This document shows, in pieces, positions 15,099-25,375 of a stretch of 33,769 nt of DNA (position 1 is the first letter of the stretch; each line of letters starts with the position of its first letter). The stretch is from Acidobacteriota bacterium. GTDB taxonomy: Bacteria > Acidobacteriota > UBA6911 > RPQK01 > JAJDTT01. The position numbers and the translations under genes were made by a program. Where the stretch lies: contig JAJDTT010000033.1 in NCBI GenBank assembly GCA_022827025.1, positions 1-33,769 of the forward strand. Direction: 5' to 3'. The notes under the pieces were generated by a model. It searched no databases, was not told the origin of the DNA, and saw only the letters and a list, made by a program, of their open reading frames with translations.

Positions 15099-16646
15099 AT
15101 GTCGGAAAAAATCTACATATTCGACACCACGTTGCGTGACGGCGAGCAGTCTCCCGGATGCTCCATGAACCTTCAGGAGAAGCTGAAGATGGCTCGCCAG
15201 TTGGAACGGCTGAACGTGGACATCATCGAGGCCGGGTTCCCCATCGCTTCCCAGGGAGATTTCGAGGCGGTGCAAGCCATTGCCGGAGAGGTGAGGGAGC
15301 CCACCATTGCCGGCCTGTGCCGGGCCAATCGAATGGACATCGAGCGGGCCTGGGAGGCCCTGCGGGAAGCGTACAGGCCCCGGATTCACACCTTCATCGC
15401 CACTTCGGACATCCACCTGAAACACAAGCTCAGAAGATCCCGGTCCGAAGTGCTGGAGGCCTCGGTGGAGGCCGTCAAGATTGCCCGGGACCTTTGTGAG
15501 GACGTCGAGTTCTCCGCCGAGGACGCCACCAGGAGCGACATCGACTACCTGGTGGAGGTGTTCGACGCCGTCCTCGAAGCGGGCGCCACGACCGTCAACA
15601 TCCCCGACACGGTGGGCTATTCCGTTCCCGGCGAATACGGGGCTCTGATCCAGATGCTCCGCTCCCGCCTCTCCCACCACGAGCACGCGATTTTCAGCAC
15701 CCACTGCCACAACGATCTGGGGCTGGCCGTCGCCAATACGCTGACCGCGTTGGAGCGCGGTTGCCGTCAGGTGGAATGCACCATCAACGGCATCGGCGAA
15801 CGGGCGGGGAATGCCTCGCTGGAAGAGATCGTCATGATGCTGCGGACCCGGGGCAGCATCCTGCCCTTCTACACCGACATCGTCTCGGAGGAGCTCTACG
15901 CGGCGAGCCGCATGGTAGTGAACCTGACCGGAAGCTTCGTCCAGGCCAACAAGGCCATCGTGGGCAAGAATGCCTTCGCCCACGAGGCGGGGATCCACCA
16001 GGACGGGATGCTCAAGAATGCCCAGACGTACGAGATCATGACTCCCCAGTCGGTGGGCCTCAAGAGCAGTTCGCTGGTGCTGGGCAAGCACAGCGGACGT
16101 CACGCCCTCCTGAGAAAGTACCAGGATCTGGGTTACGAACTCTCGCCGAACGAATTGCATCGAGCGTATTTCTTCTTTACCAAGTTGGCGGATCAGAAGA
16201 AGGAAATCTTCGACGAAGATCTGATCACCATCATCCAGGACGGGATCAAGACGATTCCGGACACCTACAAGCTCAAGTACGTTCATGCGCAGGGCGGCAA
16301 CCAGCAACTGGCATCGGCTGTGGTCCAGCTCCAGCAGGGCGACGATGAATTCGTCGCCACCGCCCACGGCGACGGCCCCATCGATGCCATCTACAAGGCC
16401 ATCGACCGGATTACGGGGATCACCGGCCGGCTGCTGGATTACAACGTCAGCGCCGTGAGCCGGGGCAAGGACGCCCTGGGTGAAGTCTTTGTTCGCACCA
16501 GGTTCGGCGGGATCGGATATACGGGGAAGGCCGCCAGCGTCGATGTCATCGATGCCAGCGCGCGGGCCTATCTGAACGCCGTCAACAAGGCTCTGTACGA
16601 GGCCGGCCGGTTGGAGCGGGAGGCGCCGCGCACCGCCTCGGCCTGA
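15099..16646 (+). CDS. leuA: 2-isopropylmalate synthase
   Basis: This 515-residue enzyme joins acetyl-CoA and 2-oxoisovalerate in the first committed step of leucine synthesis. The catalytic barrel opens [14 protein letters not shown] (residues 7-20), with R13-D14 and the metal site completed by H202-x-H204 ([11 protein letters not shown]). [10 protein letters not shown] and GKHSGRHA follow. The C-terminal regulatory domain (about 385-515, including [16 protein letters not shown]) is where leucine feedback acts in relatives. Length fits LeuA of the bacterial type, not homocitrate or citramalate synthase, and the following leuCD support the assignment. A GGGGAGGGG ribosome site is close to the ATG. 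Confidence 0.96.
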   Translation: MSEKIYIFDTTLRDGEQSPGCSMNLQEKLKMARQLERLNVDIIEAGFPIASQGDFEAVQAIAGEVREPTIAGLCRANRMDIERAWEALREAYRPRIHTFIATSDIHLKHKLRRSRSEVLEASVEAVKIARDLCEDVEFSAEDATRSDIDYLVEVFDAVLEAGATTVNIPDTVGYSVPGEYGALIQMLRSRLSHHEHAIFSTHCHNDLGLAVANTLTALERGCRQVECTINGIGERAGNASLEEIVMMLRTRGSILPFYTDIVSEELYAASRMVVNLTGSFVQANKAIVGKNAFAHEAGIHQDGMLKNAQTYEIMTPQSVGLKSSSLVLGKHSGRHALLRKYQDLGYELSPNELHRAYFFFTKLADQKKEIFDEDLITIIQDGIKTIPDTYKLKYVHAQGGNQQLASAVVQLQQGDDEFVATAHGDGPIDAIYKAIDRITGITGRLLDYNVSAVSRGKDALGEVFVRTRFGGIGYTGKAASVDVIDASARAYLNAVNKALYEAGRLEREAPRTASA

Positions 16647-16677
16647 CGGGTCCGAGCGGACGGGCCCTTCCATAGAC

Positions 16678-18078
16678 ATGCCCAAGACCCTCTTCGCGAA
16701 GATCTGGGACGATCACGTGGTTCACCAGGAACCCGGCCGGCCCGACCTTCTCTACATCGATCGCCACCTGGTGCACGAGGTCACCTCGCCCCAGGCCTTC
16801 GAGGGCCTGCGTCAGGCGGGACGAGGGGTCAGGCGTCCCGACCTGACGACGGCCACGTTGGATCACAACATCCCCACCGTCGATCAGAAGCTGCCGATTG
16901 CCGACCTCATCGCCAGAAAGCAGGTGGAGACGCTTCGCCGGAATTGCCGCGAGTTCGGGGTCACGCTCTACGATCTGGACAGCCGGAATCAGGGCATCGT
17001 GCATGTGATCGGGCCCGAGCTGGGCCTGACCCGTCCCGGGCTGACCATGGTCTGCGGCGACAGCCACACCTCGACCCATGGCGCCTTCGGAGCCCTGGCC
17101 TTTGGAATCGGCACCAGCGAGGTGGAGCACGTACTGGCCACCCAGTGCCTGATCCAGAGCCGGCCGCGCACCATGCGGGTCCACTTCTCCGGCAGCCTCT
17201 CCGCCGGAGTGACCGCCAAGGACGTGATTCTCTACATGATTCGCACGCTGGGGACGGATGGCGCGGTGGGACACGTCATCGAGTACGCCGGGCCGGTGGT
17301 TGAAGGCTTCTCCATGGAGGAGCGGATGACGCTGTGCAACATGTCCATCGAGGCGGGGGCCCGGGCCGGAATGGTGGCTCCCGACGAAACCACGTTCGAG
17401 TATCTGGAGGGACGTCCGTTCGTCCCTCCGGGAAAGGAGTACCAGGAGGCGGTGGACCGGTGGCGGCTTCTCCCCAGCGATCCCCAGGCCGAATTCCACC
17501 GGGACCTGGACCTGGACGTGGATTCCCTGGCGCCCCAGGTGAGTTGGGGAACCAATCCCGGCATGGTGGTGGATGTGACGGGTGTGGTTCCCGATCCGGA
17601 GGCCTTTGACGAAGAGGCGGACCGGGAGTCGGGGCGGAGAGCCCTGGATTACATGGATCTGGATCCGGGAACTCCGGTCCAGAGGGTTCGCGTGGACCGG
17701 GTTTTCATCGGGTCCTGCACCAATTCCCGAATCGAGGACCTGCGCAGCGCCGCACGCATCGCCCGGGGACGGAAGGTGGACCAGAACGTCTATGCCATGG
17801 TGGTTCCCGGTTCCCAGCGCGTGAAGGGACAGGCCGAAGCGGAAGGACTGGATCGGATCTTCACCGAGGCCGGGTTCGACTGGCGGGAGTCGGGTTGCAG
17901 CATGTGCCTGGGCATGAACCCCGACGTCCTCCAGCCCGGACAGCGCTGCGCCTCCACCTCGAACCGGAATTTCGAGGGCCGTCAGGGGAAGGGCGGACGG
18001 ACCCACCTGGTGAGCCCCGCCATGGCGGCCGCGGCGGCGATCCAGGGAAGGTTCGTGGATATTCGAGACTGGCTCTGA
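16678..18078 (+). CDS. leuC: 3-isopropylmalate dehydratase, large subunit
   Basis: This 466-residue aconitase-family subunit has the three iron-sulfur cysteines at C347 (GSCTNSR), C407 and C410 (GCSMCLGMN), the same numbering as in well-studied LeuC proteins. It opens with [13 protein letters not shown] and contains the [31 protein letters not shown] block of the active site. With LeuD it isomerises 2-isopropylmalate to 3-isopropylmalate through isopropylmaleate. It starts 31 bases after leuA and ends 10 bases before leuD, so the three form one operon. Confidence 0.97.
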   Translation: MPKTLFAKIWDDHVVHQEPGRPDLLYIDRHLVHEVTSPQAFEGLRQAGRGVRRPDLTTATLDHNIPTVDQKLPIADLIARKQVETLRRNCREFGVTLYDLDSRNQGIVHVIGPELGLTRPGLTMVCGDSHTSTHGAFGALAFGIGTSEVEHVLATQCLIQSRPRTMRVHFSGSLSAGVTAKDVILYMIRTLGTDGAVGHVIEYAGPVVEGFSMEERMTLCNMSIEAGARAGMVAPDETTFEYLEGRPFVPPGKEYQEAVDRWRLLPSDPQAEFHRDLDLDVDSLAPQVSWGTNPGMVVDVTGVVPDPEAFDEEADRESGRRALDYMDLDPGTPVQRVRVDRVFIGSCTNSRIEDLRSAARIARGRKVDQNVYAMVVPGSQRVKGQAEAEGLDRIFTEAGFDWRESGCSMCLGMNPDVLQPGQRCASTSNRNFEGRQGKGGRTHLVSPAMAAAAAIQGRFVDIRDWL

Positions 18079-18088
18079 GGCAATCCCC

Positions 18089-18679
18089 ATGGAACCCTAC
18101 CGGCGGGAAACGGGCAAGGTGGCCACCCTGGATCGGGCCAATGTGGACACCGACCAGATCATTCCCAAGCAGTTCCTGAAGCGGATCGAGCGAAGCGGCT
18201 TCGGCCGGTTTCTCTTCTACGACTGGAGGTTCCGGGAGGACGGGAGCCTCGACCCCCGTTTCGAGTTGAACCGGTCCCGTTTCCGCGGCGCCACCGTGTT
18301 GTTGACCGGCAGCAATTTCGGCTGCGGATCCTCCCGGGAACACGCCCCCTGGGCGTTGCTGGACTACGGATTTCGGACCGTCATCGCGCCCTCGTTCGCC
18401 GACATCTTCTACAACAACTGCTTCAAGAACGGGATGCTGCCCATCAGGCTCCCGGGGCGGCAGGTGAAGGACCTCTTCCGGCGCGTCCGGGAGAACCCGG
18501 AGTACGCCCTGACGGTGGACTTGGAGAGCTGCACCCTCCGGGACGGCCGGGGTCTGAACCTGGAGTTCCCGGTGAAGCCGTTCCGGAGGCACTGCCTGTT
18601 GGAGGGGCTCGACGAGATCGGGCTCACCCTCCGGCACGAGGACAAGATCAGCCGCTACGAGGCGGCTCACTCCGCCTGA
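18089..18679 (+). CDS. leuD: 3-isopropylmalate dehydratase, small subunit
   Basis: This 196-residue swivel-domain partner of LeuC has the diagnostic [14 protein letters not shown] (about 18-31), [18 protein letters not shown] and [17 protein letters not shown] motifs. It completes the heterodimeric dehydratase that carries the second step of leucine synthesis. The next gene is convergent (Bcp, ending at 18733), and there is no leuB in the window. No clear stem plus T-run terminator is seen in the 53 bases between the two genes. Confidence 0.96.
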   Translation: MEPYRRETGKVATLDRANVDTDQIIPKQFLKRIERSGFGRFLFYDWRFREDGSLDPRFELNRSRFRGATVLLTGSNFGCGSSREHAPWALLDYGFRTVIAPSFADIFYNNCFKNGMLPIRLPGRQVKDLFRRVRENPEYALTVDLESCTLRDGRGLNLEFPVKPFRRHCLLEGLDEIGLTLRHEDKISRYEAAHSA

Positions 18680-18732
18680 TTCCCGGTATCCGGAGAAACC
18701 GGTCGAGACGATTCCCGGGCCTCAGCGAGGGC

Positions 18733-19203
18733 TCAGGCAGACCTCAGCTTTTCCAGCTTGTCCCGCACCTTGGCGGCGTGTCCCTTGGCCCTGACGCTGC
18801 GCCAGTGGTGAGCCACGTTGCCGGACGGATCGATGATCACGGTGGAGCGTTTCACGCCCATGAAGGTCCTGCCGTACATCTTCTTTTCACCCCAGGCCTG
18901 GTACTCCTCCATGACCTTGTGATCGGGGTCCGACAGGAGCGAAATCTTCAGGTCGAACTTTTTGATGAAGTTGCGATGCTTGCGGGTGGTGTCGGGGCTG
19001 CAGCCCAGGACCACCGCGTCGAGCGCCGCGAATTCCTCCACGCCTGAGGTGAATTCACAGGCCTCGACGGTGCAGCCGGGGGTGTTGTCCCTGGGATAGA
19101 AGTAGAGGACGACCCACTGGCCGTCGTAATCACTGAGACGGACATCCTGGTCCGCCTGGTTCTTGAGGCTGAATTCAGGGGCTGGTTTTCCGATTTCGAT
19201 CAT
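18733..19203 (-). CDS. bcp: Thioredoxin-dependent peroxiredoxin (Bcp/PrxQ)
   Basis: This 156-residue protein has the peroxidatic cysteine C44 in DNTPGCTVEAC and the resolving cysteine C49 five residues on, the atypical 2-Cys PrxQ pattern. It reduces hydrogen peroxide and lipid or alkyl hydroperoxides with thioredoxin as electron donor in the cytoplasm. The remaining family marks are FYPRDNTPGCT, LGCSPDT and KFDLKISLLSDPDH. Both cysteines are encoded by normal Cys codons, so this is not a selenoprotein despite the neighbouring SelD gene. That gene ends 44 bases upstream on the same strand, and the two may share a transcript. Confidence 0.94.
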   Translation of the reverse strand: MIEIGKPAPEFSLKNQADQDVRLSDYDGQWVVLYFYPRDNTPGCTVEACEFTSGVEEFAALDAVVLGCSPDTTRKHRNFIKKFDLKISLLSDPDHKVMEEYQAWGEKKMYGRTFMGVKRSTVIIDPSGNVAHHWRSVRAKGHAAKVRDKLEKLRSA

Positions 19204-19247
19204 CTTCCTTGTTTCTCCAGGATGAAATGTTCCGCTGCCGCGGCCGT

Positions 19248-21512
19248 TCAGGGGTCGATGGTGATGGGTTCGCGCCCGTCCTCCTTCGTTTCCACGGCGC
19301 CGATGACGGCGGCCTCGGAGTCACCCCCGCCCCGCAACTCTTCGACACAGGCTTCCGAGCACTGGCCCGGCACGCTGGCAAGCAATCCTCCGGCGGTCTG
19401 GGGATCGAACAACAGCGGGAAGGCCGGTGCTCTCGACGCCAGTCTAGGGTTCCGAACGGCTCCCTGCAACCGGAGGTTCCGGGGTTGAAGCGAGCTGTGG
19501 ATCCCGGCGCGGGCGGTCTCGGCGGCGCCTTCCAGAAGGGGAACGGCAGGCAACGAAAGGCGGACCTGCACGTCGGAGTCCCGGACCATTTCGAACAGAT
19601 GGCCCACGAGACCGAATCCGCTCACGTCGGTGCAGGCATGGACCGCGTGGCGAAGTAAGCAGGCGGCGGCTCTCCGGTTGGACCGGAGCATGCACTCCAG
19701 AGCTCCCTGAATCCAGCGCCCCTTGGCCTTCAACCGCATCTCGGCGGCGAAGAGGGCGCCGGTTCCCAGGGGCTTGGTCAGGACGAGCCGGTCGCCCGGC
19801 TCCATCGCCCCTTTGCGCAGGAGCCGTCCGGAGTCGGCCAGGCCGGAGACCGCCAGTCCCAAGGCCAGCTCGGAGCCTTCCAGCGTGTGGCCTCCCACCA
19901 ACTCGGCCCCGGCCCGGCGCAGCACCTGCCTGGCGCCCTGGAGCAATTCCTCCAACGTCACTTCCATTTTGTCTTCGGATGCCCAGGGCAGAGCAGCGAT
20001 GGCCAATGCCGTCCGGGGCCGGCCCCCCATGGCGAAGATGTCGCTCAGACAGTGGTTGGCGGCGATCCGGCCGAAGACATAGGGGTCGTCGACGATGGCC
20101 GGAAACATGTCGACCGACTGGAGCAGGGTCTGTCCCGGCGGGACCGACAGCGCGGCCGCATCCTCCCCGGCCTCCAGTCCCAGCACCACATCCGGAAGGT
20201 TCCCCGGATCGATCCGGCCCAGCACCCGTTCCAGGACGGCGGCCCCCACCTTGGACCCGCATCCCCGGCAACGCATCAGGCGGTCCCCGGGCGGCGCCGC
20301 CGACGTCTCCACGACCCCTCTTCCAGGGGCAGCGGCCGGCGCAGCGTGAATCTTCGAAAGATCGTTGAAGCGCGCCATGAATCGCCGGTCGATCCAGTCC
20401 TTCCAATGCCAGGCCCAACGGCCCTCCAGGGACCAGGAGCCCCGGGAGGCCACGGCCCGCCGGTCTCCGGTGCTGATCAGACTGAGGAATTTTCTCTGGG
20501 GATGAAACGGTTTCGGAGGAAGTCCCCGCAGGGTCCGCCGGAGATTCCGTTCGAGCGGCTTGCCCTGGCGGACGGCGAAGACTCCCGCCTTCTCCCGGGG
20601 ATGGGCGGCCACGGCGGCCACGTCTCCCGCGGCGAAGACTCCCGGATGAGACGTCGACTCCAGGGTGGCTTCGACTTTCACGAATCCGTGGGCGTCCACC
20701 TCCAGCTTCGACTCCCGCAGCCAACCGGGAGCCGAGGCCCGTGTGACCCATAGAATCTCATCCATTTCATGGCTGGACCCGTCCTCCAGCACCAAGGTTC
20801 GCCCCCGGACCCGGACGACCCTCAATCCCGGGTAGAGCCGGATGCCGCGGCGCCGGAGCACCCGTTGAAACTTGGACCGGACCCACCGATTGTGGGTGGG
20901 AAGGATGGTCGCGGACTCGAAAAAAAGATGGAAATCCGGAGGCTGACGGGGCCGGCCCGATTCCCGGCGCAACATCTCCAGCGCATGCCGGGCCGACAAC
21001 AGGAGCTCGACGCCGCCGGCGCCGGCTCCCACCACGCCGATACGAGTGCTTCCGGATCTGCCCAGGACACGTTGCCTGAGCTCGGCCCAGCGCCTGAGAA
21101 AATTGCCGATGGGCTTGACCGGAACCACCGATTCGGCGGCTCCCGGAACCGGATCGAGAGTGGGTGTGGAGCCGATGTTGATGGAGACCAGATCGTAGGG
21201 CACGGGCGGCCGGGAACGGCACAGAATCCTCTTGGAGTCCAGGTCCAGGCCGACGGCCTCATCATGGTAGAGGCGGGCGCCGGCAAATCGGGAGAGGGGC
21301 CCCAGGTCGATGTGCGTCTCGTCGTATTCGTAGTGACCGGCGATCAGGCCCGGAAGCATCCCGGAGTACGGGGTGTGGACATCCCGGGTGATGAGGGTCA
21401 GGCGAACCCCCGGCATGGGCTTCGTGCCGAAGCCCTTCAGCACTCCCACGTGGCTGTGGCCGCCCCCGACCAGAACCAGATCCTTGGTGACGGGAGCTTG
21501 AATCGGATTCAT
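19248..21512 (-). CDS. selD: Pyridine-nucleotide oxidoreductase-like FAD domain fused to selenide, water dikinase
   Basis: This 754-residue fusion has two parts. Residues 1-390 form a flavoprotein of the NDH/sulfide-quinone-reductase type: VLVGGGHSHVGVL near the N-terminus, IGVVGAGAGGVEL (158-170) for the second nucleotide and VFAAGDVAAV (292-301). Residues 410-754 are SelD, which makes selenophosphate from selenide and ATP. The catalytic segment CRGCGSK gives C418 and K421, matching Cys17 and Lys20 of the E. coli enzyme. Position 19, often a second cysteine, is serine here. ATP and Mg residues follow in LGLEAGEDAAAL and VDMFPAIVDDPYVFG. This fusion type is known from cyanobacteria and some others; the flavin domain may reduce a selenium or sulfur donor. 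No user gene (selA, mnmH) is in the window. Confidence 0.9.
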   Translation of the reverse strand: MNPIQAPVTKDLVLVGGGHSHVGVLKGFGTKPMPGVRLTLITRDVHTPYSGMLPGLIAGHYEYDETHIDLGPLSRFAGARLYHDEAVGLDLDSKRILCRSRPPVPYDLVSINIGSTPTLDPVPGAAESVVPVKPIGNFLRRWAELRQRVLGRSGSTRIGVVGAGAGGVELLLSARHALEMLRRESGRPRQPPDFHLFFESATILPTHNRWVRSKFQRVLRRRGIRLYPGLRVVRVRGRTLVLEDGSSHEMDEILWVTRASAPGWLRESKLEVDAHGFVKVEATLESTSHPGVFAAGDVAAVAAHPREKAGVFAVRQGKPLERNLRRTLRGLPPKPFHPQRKFLSLISTGDRRAVASRGSWSLEGRWAWHWKDWIDRRFMARFNDLSKIHAAPAAAPGRGVVETSAAPPGDRLMRCRGCGSKVGAAVLERVLGRIDPGNLPDVVLGLEAGEDAAALSVPPGQTLLQSVDMFPAIVDDPYVFGRIAANHCLSDIFAMGGRPRTALAIAALPWASEDKMEVTLEELLQGARQVLRRAGAELVGGHTLEGSELALGLAVSGLADSGRLLRKGAMEPGDRLVLTKPLGTGALFAAEMRLKAKGRWIQGALECMLRSNRRAAACLLRHAVHACTDVSGFGLVGHLFEMVRDSDVQVRLSLPAVPLLEGAAETARAGIHSSLQPRNLRLQGAVRNPRLASRAPAFPLLFDPQTAGGLLASVPGQCSEACVEELRGGGDSEAAVIGAVETKEDGREPITIDP

Positions 21513-21706
21513 GACTCGTCAGGAGAAGGTGGTGGCAAACCGAAGCCGGTCCCGGACCGCAGGCCGATCGAGCCTACCACAGGGCGCGGAACGGGAACCA
21601 TATTCGTCCGGCGCGGAGGTCCCATGCTCCTGCTACTCTTTCGTCAGGTTCACGTTTAGCAGAATACGGCGTCGAGGGTGGGAGCCCCCTCGGGACCGGA
21701 GATGAA

Positions 21707-24328
21707 ATGGGGTTCGATCGCCGACGGTTCACGTCCTGCCTGCGCTTGGTGGCCGTGTATTGTCTGCTGCTCCCGCTGGCGGCCCAGACGCGGGAGGCCG
21801 CGGAGCAACAGAGCGGGACCGCCGGACAGGAGGAGACTGAGAAACGCCAGGAGCCCGCCCGGGAATCCCCACCCGAGTTGACCGAGGAGGTCGTGGTCGT
21901 CGGCACCCGGGCCCAGCCGCGGACGGTGACGGAGTCGGTGGTCCCCATCGACGTGATCTCGTCCAAGGACATCGTCAACCAGGGCGAGCCGGACGTGGCC
22001 GACCAGTTGCGAAACGTCCTTCCGGCCTACAACGTCAATCCGCAACCGGTGGGGGATGCGGCCCGCATCATCCGCCCGGCCACCCTCCGGGGCCTGGCTC
22101 CCGATCACACGCTGGTCCTGGTCAACGGAAAGAGGCGCCACCGCGGCGCCGTCATCACCTGGCTGGGGAACGGGGTCGCCGACGGCGCCCACGGACCCGA
22201 CATTTCCGTGATCCCATCCATCGCGTTGCGCCAGGTGGAGGTGCTGCGGGACGGCGCCTCGGCTCAATACGGCTCGGACGCCATCGCCGGCGTTCTGAAT
22301 TTCTTGCTCAAGGACGATTCCTCGGGGGGCAGCGTGGAGTTCCGGACCGGCCGCTTTCGCGCCGGAGACGGCGGAACCTACACCGTCTCCGGGAACGTCG
22401 GCCTGCCTCTCGGACCGGGTGGATTCGCCAACCTGAGCGTCGAATACGGCAACACCGCCGCCACCAGCCGCAGTGTCCAACGCGCGGACGCCGCGCACCT
22501 CATATCGGTCGGGAACACCCATGTCGCCGACCCGGCCCAGATCTGGGGCTCGCCCGCCATCGACGACGACTTCAAGTTCTGGGGCAATTTCGGGCGCGTG
22601 TTCGACCAGATGCAGTTCTACGGTCATACCAACTACGCCAGCAGGCGTGTCACCGGCGGCTTCTTCTTCCGGAATCCCACTACCCGGGCGGCCGTTTTCA
22701 GTCCCGACGGCGGAGAGACCCTCCTCATCGGCGACCGTCTCGACGCTCAGGACGGCATCCTGGACGGTTCGGCGGGCTGCCCCACGGTCGGCATCGACAA
22801 CGGGATCCCGGACCGCCGGGCGCTGGACCGGGTTTTCGCCGATCCCGACTGTTTCTCGTTTCAGGAGATCTTCCCGGGGGGCTTCCGGCCCCAGTTCGGG
22901 GGCGAGCTGGCCGACGCGTCGGTGGCGGCCGGCCTTCGGGGGCAGACCTCCGGCGGGATGGTGTGGGACGCCAGCTTCAGCCTGGGTTCCAACTCGGTGG
23001 ATTTCTTCATTTTCGACACGGTCAACGCTTCGTTGGGTCCGGCCACGCCCACCGAATTCGACCCCGGCCTCTACCGGCAACAGGACCTCGCCTTCAACTT
23101 GGATTTGAGCTATGCCCTGAGCGACCGGGTCCACCTGGCCGGGGGCGGCGAATGGAGGGAGGAGGACTTCAAGATCGGCCTGGGCCAGAACGAGTCATGG
23201 GAGATTGGACCCTACGCGCCTCAGGGCTTCAGCGCCGGCTCCAACGGATTTCCGGGATTCAGTCCCATCGCCGCCGGCCAGTGGGACCGGGCCAACTACG
23301 CCCTCTACGGCGACCTGGAGCTGCGCGGACGTTCCAACCAATGGACGGTCGGAGCCGCGGCGCGGATCGAAGACTATGAGGACTTCGGCGCCACGCTGAA
23401 CGGCAAGTTGGCGGGACGTTACCGGTTGAGCCCGGCCTGGGCCGTGCGCGGCAGCGTGAGCAGCGGTTTCCGGGCGCCCACGCCGGGCCAACAGAATGCC
23501 TTCAACGTGTCGACCCGCTACGATCTTCAGCTCAGGGACCTGGTCAATGACGGCACCATTCCCTCGACTTCCCGGGCGGCGCAACTCCGGGGCGGCAAGC
23601 TGCTGGAGCCGGAGCGGTCCGTCAACGCCAGTCTGGGCGCGGTGGCCGACCGGGGTCCGGTGAGGTTGACGGTCGACTATTTCCGCATCGATCTCTCCAA
23701 TCGCCTCGCCTTGACGCAATTGTTCGCCCTCGGCCCCGAGGAAGTGGAGACGCTCATCGCCGAGGGAGTCACCAGCGCCCGCAACCTGCAGAACTTCCGC
23801 TTCTTCACCAACGACTTCGAGACCCGGACCCAGGGGATCGACCTGGTGGCCACGGTGACGCCCGCCGCTCTCGGAGGCGCCACCACCTTCGGCTTTCTCT
23901 TCAACCACACCGACACGGAAGTCACACACTTCAACCCGGGCGTTCTGGACACCGTCCGGCTCCGGCAGTTGCAGGAGGCCATTCCCGGAACTCGCTGGAA
24001 CGTCTCCGCTCAACACGACCTGGGCCGCTGGCGCCTGCTGGGACGCCTGAACTACTATGGCGACTGGTACGATTCCCGGGACGTCCGGGTCTACAGCGGC
24101 GACGCCGTCTTCGATCTGCAGGCCTCTCGCTCCATCGGGGATTCCGTCACGCTCACCCTCGGCGCCCGGAACGTGTTCGACAATCAGCCGGAAGAAAACC
24201 CCAACGCGTCCGCCGTGGGCAATCGATACAGTCCCTACACGCCGTTCAACTACAACGGAGCGTTCTACTACTTCCGCATCGCCTACGAGTGGAAGTGGAA
24301 GAGCGGCGCCGGCCCGACCTTGCCCTGA
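21707..24328 (+). CDS. TonB-dependent outer-membrane receptor
   Basis: This 873-residue protein has a signal peptide (about residues 10-26). Next come a spacer rich in E, Q and P, then a plug domain starting EEVVVVGTR (about 61-69). The plug has RGLAPDHTLVLVNGKRRHRG and the typical VEVLRDGASAQYGSDAIAGVLNF. The remaining 650 or so residues are the beta-barrel, with alternating aromatic strands and a C-terminal region of YYFRIAYEW, though the final residue is not the usual aromatic. The protein takes up a large or scarce ligand across the outer membrane using TonB energy; neither tonB nor exbBD is nearby, so the ligand is unknown. The ribosome site is GGAG (21698-21701). The 194-base divergent gap to selD has no recognisable switch. 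Confidence 0.93.
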   Translation: MGFDRRRFTSCLRLVAVYCLLLPLAAQTREAAEQQSGTAGQEETEKRQEPARESPPELTEEVVVVGTRAQPRTVTESVVPIDVISSKDIVNQGEPDVADQLRNVLPAYNVNPQPVGDAARIIRPATLRGLAPDHTLVLVNGKRRHRGAVITWLGNGVADGAHGPDISVIPSIALRQVEVLRDGASAQYGSDAIAGVLNFLLKDDSSGGSVEFRTGRFRAGDGGTYTVSGNVGLPLGPGGFANLSVEYGNTAATSRSVQRADAAHLISVGNTHVADPAQIWGSPAIDDDFKFWGNFGRVFDQMQFYGHTNYASRRVTGGFFFRNPTTRAAVFSPDGGETLLIGDRLDAQDGILDGSAGCPTVGIDNGIPDRRALDRVFADPDCFSFQEIFPGGFRPQFGGELADASVAAGLRGQTSGGMVWDASFSLGSNSVDFFIFDTVNASLGPATPTEFDPGLYRQQDLAFNLDLSYALSDRVHLAGGGEWREEDFKIGLGQNESWEIGPYAPQGFSAGSNGFPGFSPIAAGQWDRANYALYGDLELRGRSNQWTVGAAARIEDYEDFGATLNGKLAGRYRLSPAWAVRGSVSSGFRAPTPGQQNAFNVSTRYDLQLRDLVNDGTIPSTSRAAQLRGGKLLEPERSVNASLGAVADRGPVRLTVDYFRIDLSNRLALTQLFALGPEEVETLIAEGVTSARNLQNFRFFTNDFETRTQGIDLVATVTPAALGGATTFGFLFNHTDTEVTHFNPGVLDTVRLRQLQEAIPGTRWNVSAQHDLGRWRLLGRLNYYGDWYDSRDVRVYSGDAVFDLQASRSIGDSVTLTLGARNVFDNQPEENPNASAVGNRYSPYTPFNYNGAFYYFRIAYEWKWKSGAGPTLP

Positions 24329-24452
24329 GGGGATTTGGACCGGGATTCGCCTGCCGGGTAGACTGAAACAGGGGAGCGTCCCGCTGGGCCGGTGGAGGAT
24401 GGTTCGCGATCCGGGCCGTGGCCGGGACCGCTCCGGAGAGGAGGAGATGGGG

Positions 24453-25361
24453 ATGCGAGTTCTGGTTACCGGAGCCACCGGGTTCGTCGGGCGCAGGCTG
24501 TGCGAGGTGTTGTCCGAGTCGGGTTGCCGGGTGACGGCCCTGTCACGCCGTCCGGACGCTGCCCGGACGGCCGTTCCCGGTCTTTCCCAGGTGTACGCGT
24601 GGCGTCCGGTGGAGGAGGCTCCGCCGCTCGAGAGCCTGGAGCGGGTGGACGCCGTCGTCCACCTGGCGGGTGAGAGCGTCGTCGGCCGCTGGACCGCCGG
24701 CAAACGGCGGGCCATCCGGGAGAGCCGGGTGCGCGCCACCCGGAATCTGGTCGACGCCATGCGGCGGGCGGAAGCGGGACCCCGGACGCTGATCTCGGCC
24801 AGCGCCATCGGCTACTACGGAGATCAGGGAGAGACGATCCTGACCGAGTTGATGCCGGCTGCCGGCGACTTCCTGGGGGAGGTCTGCGGCCAGTGGGAGA
24901 GAGAGGGCGCCCGCGCGTCGGAGGCGGGGGTCCGCGTGGTCCATCTCCGCATCGGCGTCGTCCTGGCCGCGGGCGGAGGGGCCCTGGACGCCATGCTGCT
25001 GCCGGCGCGGCTGGGGCTGGGGGGCCCCCTGGGTTCGGGCCGCCAGTGGTGGTCCTGGATTCACCGGGAGGACCTGATCGGCATGGTCCAACATGTGCTG
25101 GCCGGCGAAAACCTCTCGGGCCCCTTCAATGCAACCTCCTCGAACCCCGTACGGCAAAAGGACTTTGCCAAAGTGTTGGGAAGGGTCCTGTCCCGTCCCG
25201 CGTTCCTGCCCACGCCCGGGTTTGCCCTGAAACTGGTGCTGGGCGGTTTTGCAGTCGAGCTGCTCTCCAGCAAGAGAGTGCTGCCGGACCGGATTCAGGA
25301 GAGTGGCTACCGCTTTCGTTTCCCCGATCTGGAGCCGGCGCTCCGGGAAATCCTGGGGTAG
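24453..25361 (+). CDS. NAD-dependent epimerase-like protein (TIGR01777/YfcH family)
   Basis: This protein of about 302 residues begins MRVLVTGATGFVGRRLCEVL, with the TGxxGFVG dinucleotide loop of extended short-chain dehydrogenases. It carries VVHLAGESVVGRWT, SASAIGYYGDQGE and VCGQWEREG, all distinctive of the YfcH/TIGR01777 family, whose substrate is unknown. AGGAGG lies 8 bases before ATG 24453 and only 2 before the upstream ATG 24447, so 24453 is the better start. It lies 124 bases after the TonB receptor gene on the same strand and converges on the VOC gene, whose stop is 14 bases away. Confidence 0.87.
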   Translation: MRVLVTGATGFVGRRLCEVLSESGCRVTALSRRPDAARTAVPGLSQVYAWRPVEEAPPLESLERVDAVVHLAGESVVGRWTAGKRRAIRESRVRATRNLVDAMRRAEAGPRTLISASAIGYYGDQGETILTELMPAAGDFLGEVCGQWEREGARASEAGVRVVHLRIGVVLAAGGGALDAMLLPARLGLGGPLGSGRQWWSWIHREDLIGMVQHVLAGENLSGPFNATSSNPVRQKDFAKVLGRVLSRPAFLPTPGFALKLVLGGFAVELLSSKRVLPDRIQESGYRFRFPDLEPALREILG

Positions 25362-25375
25362 TCAATCCGGGTTGT

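Noticed and set aside
18733-19203. Bcp as a selenoprotein beside SelD
   Set aside because: Both active-site positions are ordinary Cys codons and no in-frame TGA is present at them.
21656-23134. Long open frame antisense to the TonB receptor gene
   Set aside because: The plus-strand reading gives a clear TonB-dependent receptor with plug motifs. The antisense frame is open because of high GC third positions and has no family motif.
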